Assembly (NCBI GenBank): GCA_012512605.1
Contig: JAAZDX010000147.1
Coordinates: 1-14,751, forward strand
Length of the DNA stretch: 14,751 bases
From: Bacillota bacterium
GTDB taxonomy: Bacteria; Bacillota; UBA4882; UBA10575
Direction: 5' to 3'
This document shows, piece by piece, positions 6,891-12,689 of the stretch (position 1 is the stretch's first letter; the number at the start of each line of letters is the position of its first letter). The translations under genes were made by a program, and so were the position numbers. Under the pieces are notes generated by a model. That model was not told the DNA's origin, made no database searches, and saw nothing but the letters and a program-made list of their open reading frames with translations.

Positions 6891-7681
6891 GGACCCTCCC
6901 ATCCGGCCAATATCTTCCGGGACATTCCTTCCTCCACCAACTAGACGCCAGAACAAAATTGCTCTGCCTTTTTCTCCTCATGGCCGCCATCATTGGTACC
7001 TCGTCACTTCGGGGTTACGCCTTGGGACTAGTAGTGATTGCGACGCTTATCATGCTCTCCGGATTACCACTGCGCTACGCCGTTGCTTCGGTCCGGCACG
7101 TCTTTTGGTTCTTGCTGGTGATTTGGCTGATGAACGCGTTGTTCTATGACGGAGAAGGGGTACTGGCCTCCTGGGGGATCTTTCAACTTTCGCGCGGCGG
7201 GATTCGGCAAGGCTTCCGCGTGGTGAGTAATGTAGTCCTTATCCTGATCCTTGGCAATCTACTAACCATGACTACTTTACCCACCCAGGTCACCACGGCG
7301 CTGGAGAGCCTGATTAAACCGTTAAAGCTCATCGGTGTCCCCACCGAAGAGGTAGCCATGATCATCAGTGTGGCCATTCAGTTTATCCCCACTTTAATGG
7401 AAGAAACGGAGCAAATCAAAATGGCCCAGATCGCCCGGGGGGCCCGGTTTGAAAGCAAAAAACTGGCGGAGCGGGCGGCCAGTTTTCTCCCTTTGGTCGT
7501 GCCGATTTTTATCGCTGCTTTCCGCCGGGCGGAGGAGTTAGCCCTGGCGATGGAGGCGCGCGGCTACCGGAATGCGAAGAACCGGACTAAGCGCAAGCAA
7601 GAACCCCTGGCGGCTTACGATTACGGGGCGATCATGGTCTGTGTTTTAATCTGCCTGCTTCAATTTTCGTTGCGGTGGTAA
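6887..7681 (+). CDS. ecfT: ECF transporter transmembrane scaffold EcfT
   Basis: Membrane scaffold that links the EcfA1/EcfA2 ATPase to the S component. 264 residues, normal. Several hydrophobic segments lie at about residues 25-60, 75-95, 110-130 and near the C-terminus. The two Ala-Arg-Gly coupling motifs that bind the ATPases are present: ARGAR at residues 183-187 and ARGY at 224-227, each on the long cytoplasmic helices. Start is the ATG of the ATGA overlap with ecfA2 (6887-6890). A 52-base gap with GGCC-TTT-GGCC and a TATAAT-like box (7700-7705, no good -35) separates it from the S-component gene, leaving room for some differential expression. Confidence 0.94.
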   Translation: MRTLPSGQYLPGHSFLHQLDARTKLLCLFLLMAAIIGTSSLRGYALGLVVIATLIMLSGLPLRYAVASVRHVFWFLLVIWLMNALFYDGEGVLASWGIFQLSRGGIRQGFRVVSNVVLILILGNLLTMTTLPTQVTTALESLIKPLKLIGVPTEEVAMIISVAIQFIPTLMEETEQIKMAQIARGARFESKKLAERAASFLPLVVPIFIAAFRRAEELALAMEARGYRNAKNRTKRKQEPLAAYDYGAIMVCVLICLLQFSLRW

Positions 7682-7733
7682 TTTGGCCTTTGGCCTTATT
7701 ATAATTACTAATGTGTTTAGGAGGTAAGATCCA

Positions 7734-8279
7734 ATGTCCCAGATGTCTTCCGTAAAACGCTCGGTTATTACCGCCGTCTGCATCGGACTTTGTGTTGTTC
7801 TGCCCATGGCCTTCCACGCGATTCCGAATGGCGGTACCCTTTTCAGCCCGATGCATATACCTGCCCTGCTGTGTGGGCTAATCTGTGGCTGGCCATTTGG
7901 ACTCCTTTGCGGGTTAGCCGGTCCCTTGCTCTCGAGCCTGATCACGGGAATGCCGCCAATGGCCTATCTACCATCGATGCTGGTTGAACTGGCCGCATAC
8001 GGTCTAATTGCCGGACTCATGATTAGTTTGGTACGGACGAAAAAGCTCTATGGCGATCTCTACATTAGTCTGGTGGTGGCGCTTTTGGCCGGACGCATTG
8101 TTGCCGGGATCGCGCGGGCGCTTGTTTTCGCGGCCGGAAAATACTCTTTCGCCGCCTGGACTACGAGTTACTTCGTCATGACTTGGCCCGGGCTGGTCAT
8201 CCAGCTGGCGCTCATCCCGGCCATCGTTGTTGCTTTGATGAAGGCAAAACTGATCCCACAGCGGTATCCAGTGGAGTAA
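7734..8279 (+). CDS. ECF transporter S component (substrate-binding membrane protein)
   Basis: Small, very hydrophobic membrane protein, 181 residues with about six membrane segments, the size and shape of ECF S components. The segment FSPMHIPALLCGLICGWPFG followed by LLCGLAGPLLSSLITGMPP is characteristic of the ECF_trnsprt (PF12822-like) family, which includes proposed pantothenate, hydroxymethylpyrimidine and dimethylbenzimidazole/alpha-ribazole transporters. A strong AGGAGGTAAG site precedes ATG 7734. It lies between ecfT and a kinase gene (6-base gap), so a dedicated, complete ECF system is encoded here. The substrate is unknown. A neighbouring uridine-kinase-type enzyme suggests a compound with a phosphorylatable hydroxyl, such as a nucleoside or pantothenate-like vitamin (inference). 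Confidence 0.85.
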   Translation: MSQMSSVKRSVITAVCIGLCVVLPMAFHAIPNGGTLFSPMHIPALLCGLICGWPFGLLCGLAGPLLSSLITGMPPMAYLPSMLVELAAYGLIAGLMISLVRTKKLYGDLYISLVVALLAGRIVAGIARALVFAAGKYSFAAWTTSYFVMTWPGLVIQLALIPAIVVALMKAKLIPQRYPVE

Positions 8280-8285
8280 TAAGGG

Positions 8286-9350
8286 ATGAGAAACGCCACG
8301 TTTGCCAGTTATTTAAAACACCAGGCTTCACTGCACCCGAGCATGACCGCGCAGGATGGCGTCAAGTTATGCTATCAAGCGGCGTTTGGGGCCGAACATC
8401 TTTTGACGGATCCGGCGCAAGCCCGGGCCGCGTTGTGGGCCGAGTTTACGCAGATTTTGCCGCGGCAGATCGAGATCTTCGAGCCCCTCTCCGTCGAATA
8501 TAGCCGCTGTAATCTGGCGGCTTGGAAGTATTGGCAACTACCACTGGAAGGGCTTTTCCAAATCTTCCAGCGTTCTGCTGCTGAAAAAAGGGAAGACGCC
8601 GGGCCCCTTTTCATGGATTATCTCCAGATCGTTACTGCCTGTGTCGAGCAGGGCCTTCTTCCTTTTAACCGCGAAGAATGGCGAAGCTATCTGGACTGCT
8701 ACCTGGCCGGTGGGGTGCGCCCGGTTCACCACAGTGAAACATACCGGCAAAAAGAAAAACCGGCTTACCGGGTTATAAAAAGGGAGTATGAGAAGTTGCT
8801 GCCGGTTTTGGAAAGGGTCATTGCAATCACGGGTCGAGCTGAACCGAAAATCATTGCGATCGATGGGCGGGCGGCGGCCGGGAAGACAACCCTTGCCACC
8901 CTATTGTCACAGGTGTTAACAGCAGAGATAATCCGGATGGACGACTTCTTCCTCCCGGCGGAGCTGCGTACGGCAGAACGATTGGCGCAAAGCGGCGGGA
9001 ATATCCACTATGAACGTTTCTGCGCAGAGGTGCTTCCCAACCTAAAGAAGAAGGAAAGCTTCTCCTACCGCCGGTTCGATTGTAGGACGATGGACTATGC
9101 TGAGTCCCGCTTGATCCAAAGCAGTCCTTGGCGGATTGTCGAGGGCTCTTACAGCTGTCATCCCGCCTTTGGGGAATATATGGATTGCCGCGTTTTTTGC
9201 GATATTTCCGCGGATGAACAGATGAGGAGGATTATTAAAAGAAACGGTCCGAAGATGGCAGCGGTCTTCGCGGGAGAATGGATTCCGATGGAAGAGCAGT
9301 ACTTTAAAGCCGAACGGATCAAAGCGCGAGCGGATGTGATCATTAAGTAG
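8286..9350 (+). CDS. Two-domain uridine-kinase-like P-loop kinase
   Basis: 354-residue protein in two parts. Residues 1 to about 175 are a helical, uncharacterised N-terminal domain (AQDGVKLCYQAAFGAEHLL, LDCYLAGGVRPVHHSETYR). Residues about 185-354 are a PRK/uridine-kinase-type P-loop domain: Walker A GRAAAGKTT at 194-202, the substrate-side MDDFFLP at 218-224 (DDFY-like in uridine kinases), EGSY at 286-289 and an Arg/Lys-rich lid RRIIKRNG near 317-324. It likely transfers phosphate from ATP to a small hydroxyl-bearing molecule in the cytoplasm. Last gene of the ecf operon and 6 bases after the S component, so it may trap the imported substrate by phosphorylation. Nicotinamide riboside kinase and type I pantothenate kinase share this fold, so those substrates are as plausible as a pyrimidine nucleoside. 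An intrinsic terminator follows. Confidence 0.82.
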   Translation: MRNATFASYLKHQASLHPSMTAQDGVKLCYQAAFGAEHLLTDPAQARAALWAEFTQILPRQIEIFEPLSVEYSRCNLAAWKYWQLPLEGLFQIFQRSAAEKREDAGPLFMDYLQIVTACVEQGLLPFNREEWRSYLDCYLAGGVRPVHHSETYRQKEKPAYRVIKREYEKLLPVLERVIAITGRAEPKIIAIDGRAAAGKTTLATLLSQVLTAEIIRMDDFFLPAELRTAERLAQSGGNIHYERFCAEVLPNLKKKESFSYRRFDCRTMDYAESRLIQSSPWRIVEGSYSCHPAFGEYMDCRVFCDISADEQMRRIIKRNGPKMAAVFAGEWIPMEEQYFKAERIKARADVIIK

Positions 9351-9380
9351 AAGTAGTCAGGTGTCTCGGCTACTGCGAGG

Positions 9381-9424
9381 ATAAAAGCCTCCTTACTTGA
9401 AATAGGCGAGGAGGTTTTATTTTA
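9381..9424 (+). terminator. Intrinsic terminator of the ecf operon
   Basis: CCTCCT (9388-9393) pairs with AGGAGG (9409-9414). The outer AAAA/TTTT pairs extend the stem around one unpaired or wobble G, and TTTTATTTTAT follows. It lies 30 bases after the kinase stop. Confidence 0.75.
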
Positions 9425-9672
9425 TGTCTTGGATTACCACTAGTGGGGACAGGCCAATTTGAGAAAAAGACCGGGAACTAGTGCCTGAGAAGGAAGATTC
9501 CGAAAGAAGATAGAACATATATACTTAATCCATATTTATTTTGGTCGTTTAATATTTAGCTTAAAATTGGAGCAAAAAAGAGAGAAGCAATTGAGCGATA
9601 TATTTGTAATTATGGTGTAATTATGGGAAACAAATGTTGATATGAGCCAAATTCTTGGTAGGAAGTGATTAT
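9425..9672. other. AT-rich spacer before the accessory gene pair
   Basis: No gene is seen. It contains a 10-bp palindrome CCACTAGTGG (9437-9446), then GGGGACAGGCC with TTTGAGAAAAAG close by (9446-9474), which vaguely recalls the ends of some insertion sequences, and a second ACTAGT at about 9479. Base composition drops sharply to AT-rich from about 9500. No confident promoter: TTGAGC (9591-9596) has only a poor -10 partner (TGTAAT, 19-base spacing). Confidence 0.35.
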
Positions 9673-10392
9673 ATGATTAGTACATATAACATATATTGCG
9701 ATGAAAGTTGTCATTTACAACATGATAGTTCGGATGTTATGGTTCTAGGAGCAATTAAATGTCAAGACAGTATCAAAAAAAGTATCTTTACAAAGATAAG
9801 AGAGATTAAAATAAAACACGGGTTAAGTTCGTGGTTTGAAATTAAATGGACAAAAGTATCTGTAGCAAAGATCGAATTCTATCTTGATATAATCGAGTGT
9901 TTTTTTAACGAGCCAGCTTTAAGCTATCGAGGTGTTGTTGCGACCAATAAAAAAAAGTTAGACCATACTCTTTATAATTATGGTGATTATAATCTGTGGT
10001 ACTACAAAATGTATTTCCTGTTGCTTGATCCTATTATTGATCCTTTCGGAGAATATCGTATCTTTATTGATGTTAAAGATACCCAAGGTGGCCCCAAAAT
10101 TAGCAAACTCCATGAGGTTTTATGTAATAATATCTATGACTTCAAGCGGGAAGTCATTAAAGATGTAAGGCAGATACGTTCGCATGAATCAGAAGTTTTG
10201 CAAATAGCTGATTTATTTAATGGAGCTTTGTCATACGTTCACCGAGGTCTCTATAATTGTCCGGGAAGTAATGAAGGGAAAAATATAATTATTGAACAAT
10301 TGGGGAAAAAGGGTCTCGAGCTTTTAAAGAGTACAAAAAGATCGGAAGAAAAGTTTAATATTTTTATATGGGTTCCAAGGGGGTGGCGCTAA
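9673..10392 (+). CDS. DUF3800-family protein (putative RNase H-fold nuclease)
   Basis: 239 residues. ATG 9673 is chosen because AGGAAGTGAT precedes it; a TTG at 9655 has no ribosome site. The sequence fits DUF3800, a family of unknown function often found in defence and mobile regions and thought to have an RNase H-like fold. The N-terminal strand carries YCDES (Asp10, Glu11), the middle strand IFIDVKD (Asp133, Asp136) follows a second beta region, and the C-terminal part has SHESEVLQIADLFNGA (residues 170-185, Glu174 and Asp180). These acidic residues sit where a metal-binding active site would be expected (inference). The gene is far more AT-rich than the ecf operon beside it, suggesting horizontal acquisition. 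The stop codon touches the next ATG, so the two proteins are probably made together. Confidence 0.75.
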   Translation: MISTYNIYCDESCHLQHDSSDVMVLGAIKCQDSIKKSIFTKIREIKIKHGLSSWFEIKWTKVSVAKIEFYLDIIECFFNEPALSYRGVVATNKKKLDHTLYNYGDYNLWYYKMYFLLLDPIIDPFGEYRIFIDVKDTQGGPKISKLHEVLCNNIYDFKREVIKDVRQIRSHESEVLQIADLFNGALSYVHRGLYNCPGSNEGKNIIIEQLGKKGLELLKSTKRSEEKFNIFIWVPRGWR

Positions 10393-11040
10393 ATGATTTC
10401 GTCTAAACTTCCCCCTGTCCTTGATATTTCTAATTTGACTTCGACAGAAGAAATTATTGAGTTTTTATATGGGAGCTTAAAAGAGGAATATACAGGGTCT
10501 CGAAATAAACAATATTTGCATGGGAAAAGGATTTTTTTCGATTTTATTCATTTATTCAACGATAAATATCTATTTTTTTGGCATCTTATAAGTCTTTCAG
10601 AATCAGAAAAGTTTAATATATTACCGTGTAATAATGATGTTTCTTCATTTATTAAATGTTCCGTTCAAAATTGTCTGACTCAAAGTAATCCTATTACATT
10701 ACCAAATGGAAAAAATAGAAACATTTGTTTCTATAGAGGAATACGGATTCATTGGATTAAAAAAATTATAGAATTGGCAAATAATAAAGATCCTTTTATT
10801 AAGGAGTGGGAATGTGAAAAAAAGAGAGAGGGAAGAAAAGAAAAGAACTTCTACATACGTTTTGAACATGAGACAACCGATTATTTAGTGGTACTATCTG
10901 TGAGAAAAAAAGGGTTTTTGTTCGTAACTGCATATCCTCTTTTCTATATAAACAGAAAGCAAATCTGTGATAAACAATATGAAGCATATCAAGCATACAA
11001 AACCTCAATGCAAACAGCAGCTAATGCTGAAAAAGAATAA
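10393..11040 (+). CDS. Hypothetical protein with C-terminal BECR-like RNase-toxin signature
   Basis: 215 residues, AT-rich gene, starting immediately after the DUF3800 stop. Residues 1 to about 105 match nothing I know. Residues about 110-195 resemble barnase/EndoU/ColicinE5/RelE (BECR)-fold nuclease domains seen in phages and toxin systems: FYRGIRIHWIKKIIELA (113-129) as the N-terminal helix, then a charged turn, then strands YLVVLSVRKKGFLFVTAYP (164-182) with the TAYP end typical of such domains. This is recognition by pattern, not by a search, and the catalytic residues are not certain; His120, Arg118 and Thr179 are candidates. Context suggests a two-gene defence or toxin pair with the DUF3800 protein. 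The C-terminal tail is hydrophilic (QAYKTSMQTAANAEKE). An alternative is an unrelated conserved hypothetical protein. Confidence 0.55.
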   Translation: MISSKLPPVLDISNLTSTEEIIEFLYGSLKEEYTGSRNKQYLHGKRIFFDFIHLFNDKYLFFWHLISLSESEKFNILPCNNDVSSFIKCSVQNCLTQSNPITLPNGKNRNICFYRGIRIHWIKKIIELANNKDPFIKEWECEKKREGRKEKNFYIRFEHETTDYLVVLSVRKKGFLFVTAYPLFYINRKQICDKQYEAYQAYKTSMQTAANAEKE

Positions 11041-11099
11041 TACCGGCTCTCGCTTTGCGAATGCCGGCATGTCTCCTTCTACAACATGGTAGATGAGCT
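11030..11099 (-). ncRNA. Predicted small RNA convergent to the putative toxin gene
   Basis: From the predicted start near 11099 the minus strand first forms a small hairpin CTAC/GTAG. It then forms a strong stem CCGGC/GCCGG with an inner TCGC-AAA-GCGA helix (11067-11043), followed by TATTATTCTTTTT, which looks like an intrinsic terminator with an interrupted U tract. The product would be about 65-70 bases and its last ~10 bases would be antisense to the end of the 10393-11040 gene. Read-through would give a longer antisense RNA. An AAGGAG lies at about 11079-11074, but the next ATG is only two bases after it, too close for good translation. Homology to known RNAs is not recognised. Confidence 0.45.
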
Positions 11100-11129
11100 A
11101 TATTTAGTATATCCTACTGCTCATTTTTT
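11093..11129 (+). terminator. Intrinsic terminator of the DUF3800 operon
   Basis: ATGAGC (11093-11098) pairs with GCTCAT (11119-11124), enclosing a 20-base loop with a further TATA/TATA pairing, and is followed by six T (11124-11129). It overlaps the minus-strand promoter described separately. Confidence 0.6.
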
Positions 11130-11134
11130 GTCAA
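11106..11134 (-). promoter_or_regulatory. Strong sigma-A-type promoter on the minus strand
   Basis: TTGACA (11134-11129), exactly 17 bases, then TATACT (11111-11106): consensus -35 and a one-mismatch -10. It points into the 3' end of the accessory gene pair. Transcription would start near 11099. The array of 11-bp repeats lies directly upstream and in phase with the -35. Confidence 0.7.
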
Positions 11135-11205
11135 GATAATGTGAAAATAGGGTAAATACAATGCGAGAACGATGTAAATAAGCTGTAAATTCTATGTAAA
11201 CAATT
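11129..11205. repeat. Seven tandem 11-bp direct repeats (TGTnAA-type), OmpR/PhoB-like array
   Basis: Head-to-tail 11-bp units start at 11129, 11140, 11151, 11162, 11173, 11184 and 11195. The last three begin exactly TGTAAA (TTTACA on the minus strand). Across all seven, position 2 is always G and position 5 always A; positions 1 and 3 are T in six of seven. The first unit contains the minus-strand -35 itself. Eleven-bp head-to-tail spacing is the hallmark of OmpR/PhoB-family binding, and TTTACA with 5-base spacers fits the Bacillus PhoP box TT(A/T/C)ACA. The regulator is inferred, not shown. Confidence 0.6.
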
Positions 11206-11405
11206 TGAGCCTCACACAAAAAGTCTTTAATTTTTGGGTTTTTTATCACTGGAATGATGACAGAATGCTTACTATAACCTTCAACACAAGATTATGCCTG
11301 CTACCGCGGACATTGACAGCTTTGAAAAACAATTTAGTGTATGTTTCCATGACTTTTATTGTTATTTCATGTGCATGTAGAGTAGCCTTACACAGCGGAC
11401 TTTCA
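11206..11405. other. Non-coding stretch with no assigned function
   Basis: No credible gene on either strand. A TTGACA (11313-11318) is present without a good -10 partner. The region forms the upstream side of the 11-bp repeat array and the downstream side of the flavoprotein gene. No convincing terminator for the flavoprotein gene is seen here. Confidence 0.4.
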
Positions 11406-12101
11406 TCAGGGTCTTTTCCCACTCAGCCAGCCATTTTTCACCCAGTGCTCCCGATCGGCCGGGTTCCATTCATTTGATTTTTGCATCAATGCCATAACTT
11501 TAAAGATGACTTTGGTCTTTATTCCCGGCTTAACGTTCCCCATCCTTTTTCTAATCTTTGCCGCCAACCGGATAACTTCTATTTCAATCCGGGCCTTTCT
11601 TTTGGCCGGTACCATTTCCCAGTTTGTCGCCCGTATATTTTTCGCATAGCCAAAACTTTTGGGGATTCCCCAGTAAAAAAAGTGCTGCCTGAGATCTTTG
11701 GTGACTTTTTTGGCCCCGCTGCCAGCAGCAGTTGAAACTGCCAGCCCAATTTTGCGAAACATTTGCGGATGGGGTCGGTGGGGCATCCAGCGGTAGCCCA
11801 TATGGTCGAGGAAGGTCTTGAGTTGGCCGGTCATGCCCATTACATAGCATGGTGATTCTAGGATCACCAGATCCGCTTCCTCGATCGCCCTGACAATGGG
11901 GTGCACAATCTCCGCGTGTGGGCAGTGGAGCTCGCCTTTGGTGAAACAGTTACAACAACCGATACAGGATGGAGGGGTATCGCGCGGCATGAAAAACTCA
12001 ACGATTTCCGTGTTCTCACCCGCCAGCTTATCCAGGAACAGCCTGGTGATATTATAGGTACTACCTTCATGATCTTGTCCATGTACAACCGTGATCTTCA
12101 A
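11406..12101 (-). CDS. Iron-sulfur flavoprotein, flavodoxin-fold NAD(P)H oxidoreductase family
   Basis: Flavin-binding redox protein, 231 residues from the TTG at 12101. That start has AAGGAG 9 bases ahead; the ATG at 12110 directly touches the same AAGGAG and is therefore unlikely. The N-terminal strand and loop KITVVHGQDHEGSTYNI is the FMN phosphate-binding loop of flavodoxin-like reductases. After it comes CIGCCNCFTKGELHCPH (Cys46, 49, 52, 60), a C-X2-C-X2-C-X7-C pattern that fits the compact cluster motif of archaeal/clostridial iron-sulfur flavoproteins binding a 4Fe-4S cluster. ADLVILESPCYVMGMTGQLKTFLDH is the second FMN-contact segment. Such proteins move electrons in anaerobes, often in oxygen or peroxide defence; the partner here is unknown. 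The C-terminal ~70 residues are basic and less typical. Its composition is richer in G+C than the island beside it. Confidence 0.85.
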   Translation of the reverse strand: MKITVVHGQDHEGSTYNITRLFLDKLAGENTEIVEFFMPRDTPPSCIGCCNCFTKGELHCPHAEIVHPIVRAIEEADLVILESPCYVMGMTGQLKTFLDHMGYRWMPHRPHPQMFRKIGLAVSTAAGSGAKKVTKDLRQHFFYWGIPKSFGYAKNIRATNWEMVPAKRKARIEIEVIRLAAKIRKRMGNVKPGIKTKVIFKVMALMQKSNEWNPADREHWVKNGWLSGKRP

Positions 12102-12148
12102 TAATGTCATCTCCTTAAAAATCCCTTCATCCTTTACTTATTCCGTCT

Positions 12149-12200
12149 TTGCCATAAATAACCTTTAATGTTATAGGATAATTAAAGTAAATGATGGCAA
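12149..12200. promoter_or_regulatory. Nested 52-bp dyad in the flavoprotein promoter region
   Basis: Outer arms TTGCCAT (12149-12155) and ATGGCAA (12194-12200) and inner arms CTTTAAT (12163-12169) and ATTAAAG (12181-12187) share nearly the same centre (about 12175). The central loop contains TATAAC on the minus strand, a possible -10 of the flavoprotein gene. This looks like an operator for a dimeric repressor; the regulator is unknown. Confidence 0.45.
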
Positions 12201-12252
12201 TAAAATTATCCGACGCCTTTATATTTTTATCTAAACGTAATGACTAAGCACA

Positions 12253-12282
12253 CTTTACAAGGTGTAAAGAATAGACTATAAT
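12253..12282 (+). promoter_or_regulatory. higBA promoter with palindromic operator over the -35
   Basis: TTTACA (12254-12259), 17 bases, TATAAT (12277-12282): a near-consensus promoter. The -35 is embedded in a perfect 7-bp palindrome CTTTACA-AGG-TGTAAAG (12253-12269), a likely repressor site. The predicted start of transcription is about 12289. Confidence 0.7.
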
Positions 12283-12284
12283 AA

Positions 12285-12323
12285 ACTTAACCAATTAGGT
12301 AAGTTTAACCTGATAGGTAAGTT
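12285..12323. promoter_or_regulatory. Operator-like repeats AACTTAACC / AGGTAAGTT x2
   Basis: AACTTAACC (12285-12293) faces AGGTAAGTT (12297-12305) as an inverted pair with one extra base, and AGGTAAGTT recurs at 12315-12323, 18 bases on. The repeats cover the predicted transcription start of the toxin-antitoxin operon. HTH antitoxins usually repress their own promoter through such sites, so binding by HigA is a reasonable inference. Confidence 0.55.
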
Positions 12324-12341
12324 GGGTGGTGGCCGTAGAAG

Positions 12342-12689
12342 GTGTTAATTGAATATGAAAGCGAATCAGTAGAGAAAATCTTTAATGATTTTGACTTGAT
12401 GAGGAAGATAATTGGATATGAACGGGCTAGAGCAATAAAGAAAAGAATCGACCAATTAAAAGCTTCAGTTAGCTTTGATATTTATTTATCGACCGGATTG
12501 GGTAAACCTCATCCGTTATATGGAGACCTAAAAGGGTATTATAGTATAGCGATTACTGGTAACGTCAGACTTATTGTCAAACCTAATGCTATAAGCTTGG
12601 AACCTGAAGATTTAAAAGCTTGTGATACTGTAATTCTTAGGGGGGTGGTTGATTATCATGGTGGAAAAAATGAATGGCTTATCCCGTGA
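12342..12689 (+). CDS. higB: HigB-like toxin, RelE/ParE superfamily
   Basis: Type II toxin, 115 residues from the GTG at 12342; a slightly shorter start is possible because that GTG abuts AGAAGG. It fits the HigB/'killer' branch of the RelE/ParE superfamily, ribosome-associated mRNA endonucleases: MLIEYESESVEKIFNDF at the N-terminus, the helical pair IGYERARAIKKRIDQLKA, then GKPHPLYGDLKGYYSIAI and NVRLIVKP, which are the conserved beta-sheet strands (H-x-L-x-GD-x-KG-x-[YF]-[AS] and Y/V-R-L-I-x-x-P). The C-terminus ILRGVVDYHGGKNEWLIP matches the usual I-x-x-I-x-DYHGK end. The gene overlaps higA by 32 bases and is first in the operon, the usual order in higBA modules. Without the antitoxin it would be growth-inhibiting (family knowledge). 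Confidence 0.85.
   Translation: MLIEYESESVEKIFNDFDLMRKIIGYERARAIKKRIDQLKASVSFDIYLSTGLGKPHPLYGDLKGYYSIAITGNVRLIVKPNAISLEPEDLKACDTVILRGVVDYHGGKNEWLIP

Noticed and set aside
7700..7705. TATAAT before the S-component gene as an internal promoter
   Set aside because: No acceptable -35 at 16-18 bases; the gene has a strong ribosome site and fits the operon without it.
11005..11070. 21-codon minus-strand frame inside the predicted small RNA, beginning after AAGGAGAC
   Set aside because: Only two bases separate the AAGGAG from the ATG, too short for efficient initiation, and the frame runs through the terminator-like hairpin. Not fully excluded.
11313..11341. TTGACA at 11313 as a plus-strand promoter
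   Set aside because: No -10 close to consensus at proper spacing and no gene downstream on that strand.
11205..11477. Plus-strand frame of 90 codons after the repeat array
   Set aside because: Starts without a ribosome site, has no recognisable domain and runs into the antisense of the flavoprotein gene; poor coding character.
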